DNA of 7,264 bases from Acidimicrobiaceae bacterium. GTDB lineage: Bacteria; Actinomycetota; Acidimicrobiia; Acidimicrobiales; Ilumatobacteraceae. Position numbers and translations under genes: made by a program. Below the pieces are notes generated by a model that searched no databases, was not told where the DNA came from, and saw nothing but the letters and a program-made list of their open reading frames with translations. Below, piece by piece: positions 6,475-7,264 of the stretch. Within the stretch, counting starts at the first letter, position 1; every line of letters starts with the position of its first letter. The DNA lies in NCBI GenBank assembly GCA_002727235.1, contig PBWL01000047.1, positions 26,986 to 34,249 of the forward strand, read 5' to 3'.

Positions 6475-6485
6475 ACGGTGACCGT
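6475..6485. promoter_or_regulatory. Palindrome ACGGT-G-ACCGT overlapping the RBS of the small membrane protein gene
   Basis: An 11-base perfect palindrome with one central base ends two bases before the ATG at 6488. It contains GGTGA, six bases from the ATG, which can serve as a Shine-Dalgarno, and it overlaps TACGGT (6474-6479), a TANNNT -10-like box. A protein bound here would block initiation of transcription or translation. This is inferred only from overlap. Confidence 0.3.
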
Positions 6486-6487
6486 CT

Positions 6488-6760
6488 ATGCGAAAACTCT
6501 CACGATTTGCCTGGTTGGTTATTGCGGTTCAGATCTTCTTCGTCGTAATCATGATCGCCATCTACTCAGGCGGAGATTCTTGCGTCACTGAAGACAGCAT
6601 TGAAGGACTTGTTGCGGAAGTTATCTGCGACACAGCAGACGAATTGATTGCCCTTATGCTCTTCATGACCGCCTTGTTTTTTTGGGCGATGTCAAATCTC
6701 GTTCTCGGGATCGTCGCAGTCCGTCGCCGGAAAAAGAAAGACAGCTCCTCAGTTAGTTGA
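6488..6760 (+). CDS. Small two-helix membrane protein, unknown function
   Basis: A 90-residue protein I do not recognise. A short basic N-terminus (MRKLSR) leads into TM1 (about 7-26). An outward loop (about 27-52) contains Cys32 and Cys47 in an otherwise acidic stretch. TM2 (about 53-77) is followed by the basic tail RRRKKK and a Ser-rich end. By the positive-inside rule both ends face the cytoplasm and the two cysteines face outward, where they could form a disulfide. A GGTGA ribosome site lies six bases before the ATG. The gene follows the channel by 79 bases on the same strand and might be co-transcribed, but a function as a channel partner is speculation. Its last 12 bases overlap the end of the opposing DUF418 gene. 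The coherent membrane topology supports a real gene. Confidence 0.75.
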   Translation: MRKLSRFAWLVIAVQIFFVVIMIAIYSGGDSCVTEDSIEGLVAEVICDTADELIALMLFMTALFFWAMSNLVLGIVAVRRRKKKDSSSVS

Positions 6761-7264
6761 GCGTCGGAACGGTTGGCGGCTCCGATACGTTCCGCAGCGC
6801 CAAAGCCACTCGGCGGGACCAAAACGAAAACGCTGCAACCACCACGGTGACCACCAAAGCTGTAAGGCCCAAACCAACAGTATCCAGGCGAAAATCATTG
6901 TTCGCGTGAGTTCAACTTCCTGGGCCAAAACCGCAAGAGTCGAAATACCGAGGACGGTCTGAGAGAGATAATTGGTCATCGCCATCCGACCTGCGGCTTG
7001 CAGTCGCTGCTGTAACTTGCTGGCGTCGTTCTTCCACAACACAATGACACCGAGGTAGCCAAGTGCCATCGGGATGGTGCCGAGTCCAAGAGGAATATGA
7101 CCGGTCAGGGCTGTGCGTTCAGACCAGCGGTCCACGACGTGAATCGCAACGCCGATGCACGTCAATAAAAGTCCGACACCAAGGCCCCACAGGGCCATTT
7201 TCTTGTAGAACTCTCGAGGTCGTGTGCCCTGCACAATGCCTAATCGATAAAAACTCACTCCAAT
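6749..7264 (-). CDS. DUF418 (YeiB-like) multipass membrane protein, C-terminal part, partial
   Basis: The visible 171 residues run off the right edge, and the frame stays open to base 7264 (Ile-Gly before the GTG at 7258), so the true start lies outside. The segment matches the DUF418 domain that closes YeiB-type membrane proteins. It has FYRLGIVQG near the start, several hydrophobic helices (WGLGVGLLLTCIGVAI, IPMALGYLGVIVLW, MIFAWILLVWALQLWW), the signature GRMAMTNYLSQTVLG, and the family's characteristic ending FRFGPAEWLWRCGTY. Full-length members usually have about ten helices and 350-400 residues. Their function is not established; transport or envelope roles have been suggested. The gene is convergent with the small membrane protein, and the two overlap by 12 bases at their stops. 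Confidence 0.88.
   Translation of the reverse strand: MGVSFYRLGIVQGTRPREFYKKMALWGLGVGLLLTCIGVAIHVVDRWSERTALTGHIPLGLGTIPMALGYLGVIVLWKNDASKLQQRLQAAGRMAMTNYLSQTVLGISTLAVLAQEVELTRTMIFAWILLVWALQLWWSPWWLQRFRFGPAEWLWRCGTYRSRQPFRRSTN

Noticed and set aside
7258..7258. GTG at 7258 as the start of a complete 169-residue membrane protein.
   Set aside because: The frame is open to the window edge, and the sequence matches only the C-terminal domain of a longer family, so the gene is partial and the GTG is read as Val.

Overview
The window is a gene-dense bacterial stretch of moderate GC content, a little over half by eye. It probably comes from an actinobacterium, possibly an Acidimicrobiia-like lineage. 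This is inferred from a DUF1524-type HNH nuclease fused to an Excalibur domain, Ser/Thr-rich linkers in secreted proteins, and one start codon placed as in leaderless transcripts. No rRNA or tRNA supports the assignment, and no mobile element, CRISPR array or phage gene was seen.

Layout. The left edge holds the last 16 codons of a plus-strand gene that looks like an endonuclease/exonuclease/phosphatase family enzyme. It converges on a block of four minus-strand genes, in transcription order: (i) a lipoprotein joining a DUF1524/HNH nuclease, an Excalibur domain and an amicyanin-like cupredoxin; (ii) a DsrE-like small protein; (iii) a single-domain cupin; (iv) a clostripain-type (C11) protease lipoprotein. 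Gaps within the block are about 102, 54 and 50 bases. The last three could form one operon, although a possible promoter precedes DsrE and a leaderless start fits the cupin. A 146-base divergent intergenic region with two small inverted repeats separates this block from a plus-strand, two-helix potassium channel with tandem RCK domains. A small two-helix membrane protein follows on the plus strand. Its end overlaps, tail to tail, the end of a minus-strand DUF418 membrane protein that runs off the right edge.

How the genes may work together. The two lipoproteins should sit on the outer face of the membrane, where one would cut proteins and the other nucleic acids, with a probable copper site attached to the nuclease. 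DsrE and the cupin are small cytoplasmic proteins whose partners are unknown. The channel, the small membrane protein and the DUF418 protein are membrane proteins with no proven link. No complete new defence or mobile system is visible. The most distinctive item is the nuclease-Excalibur-cupredoxin lipoprotein.
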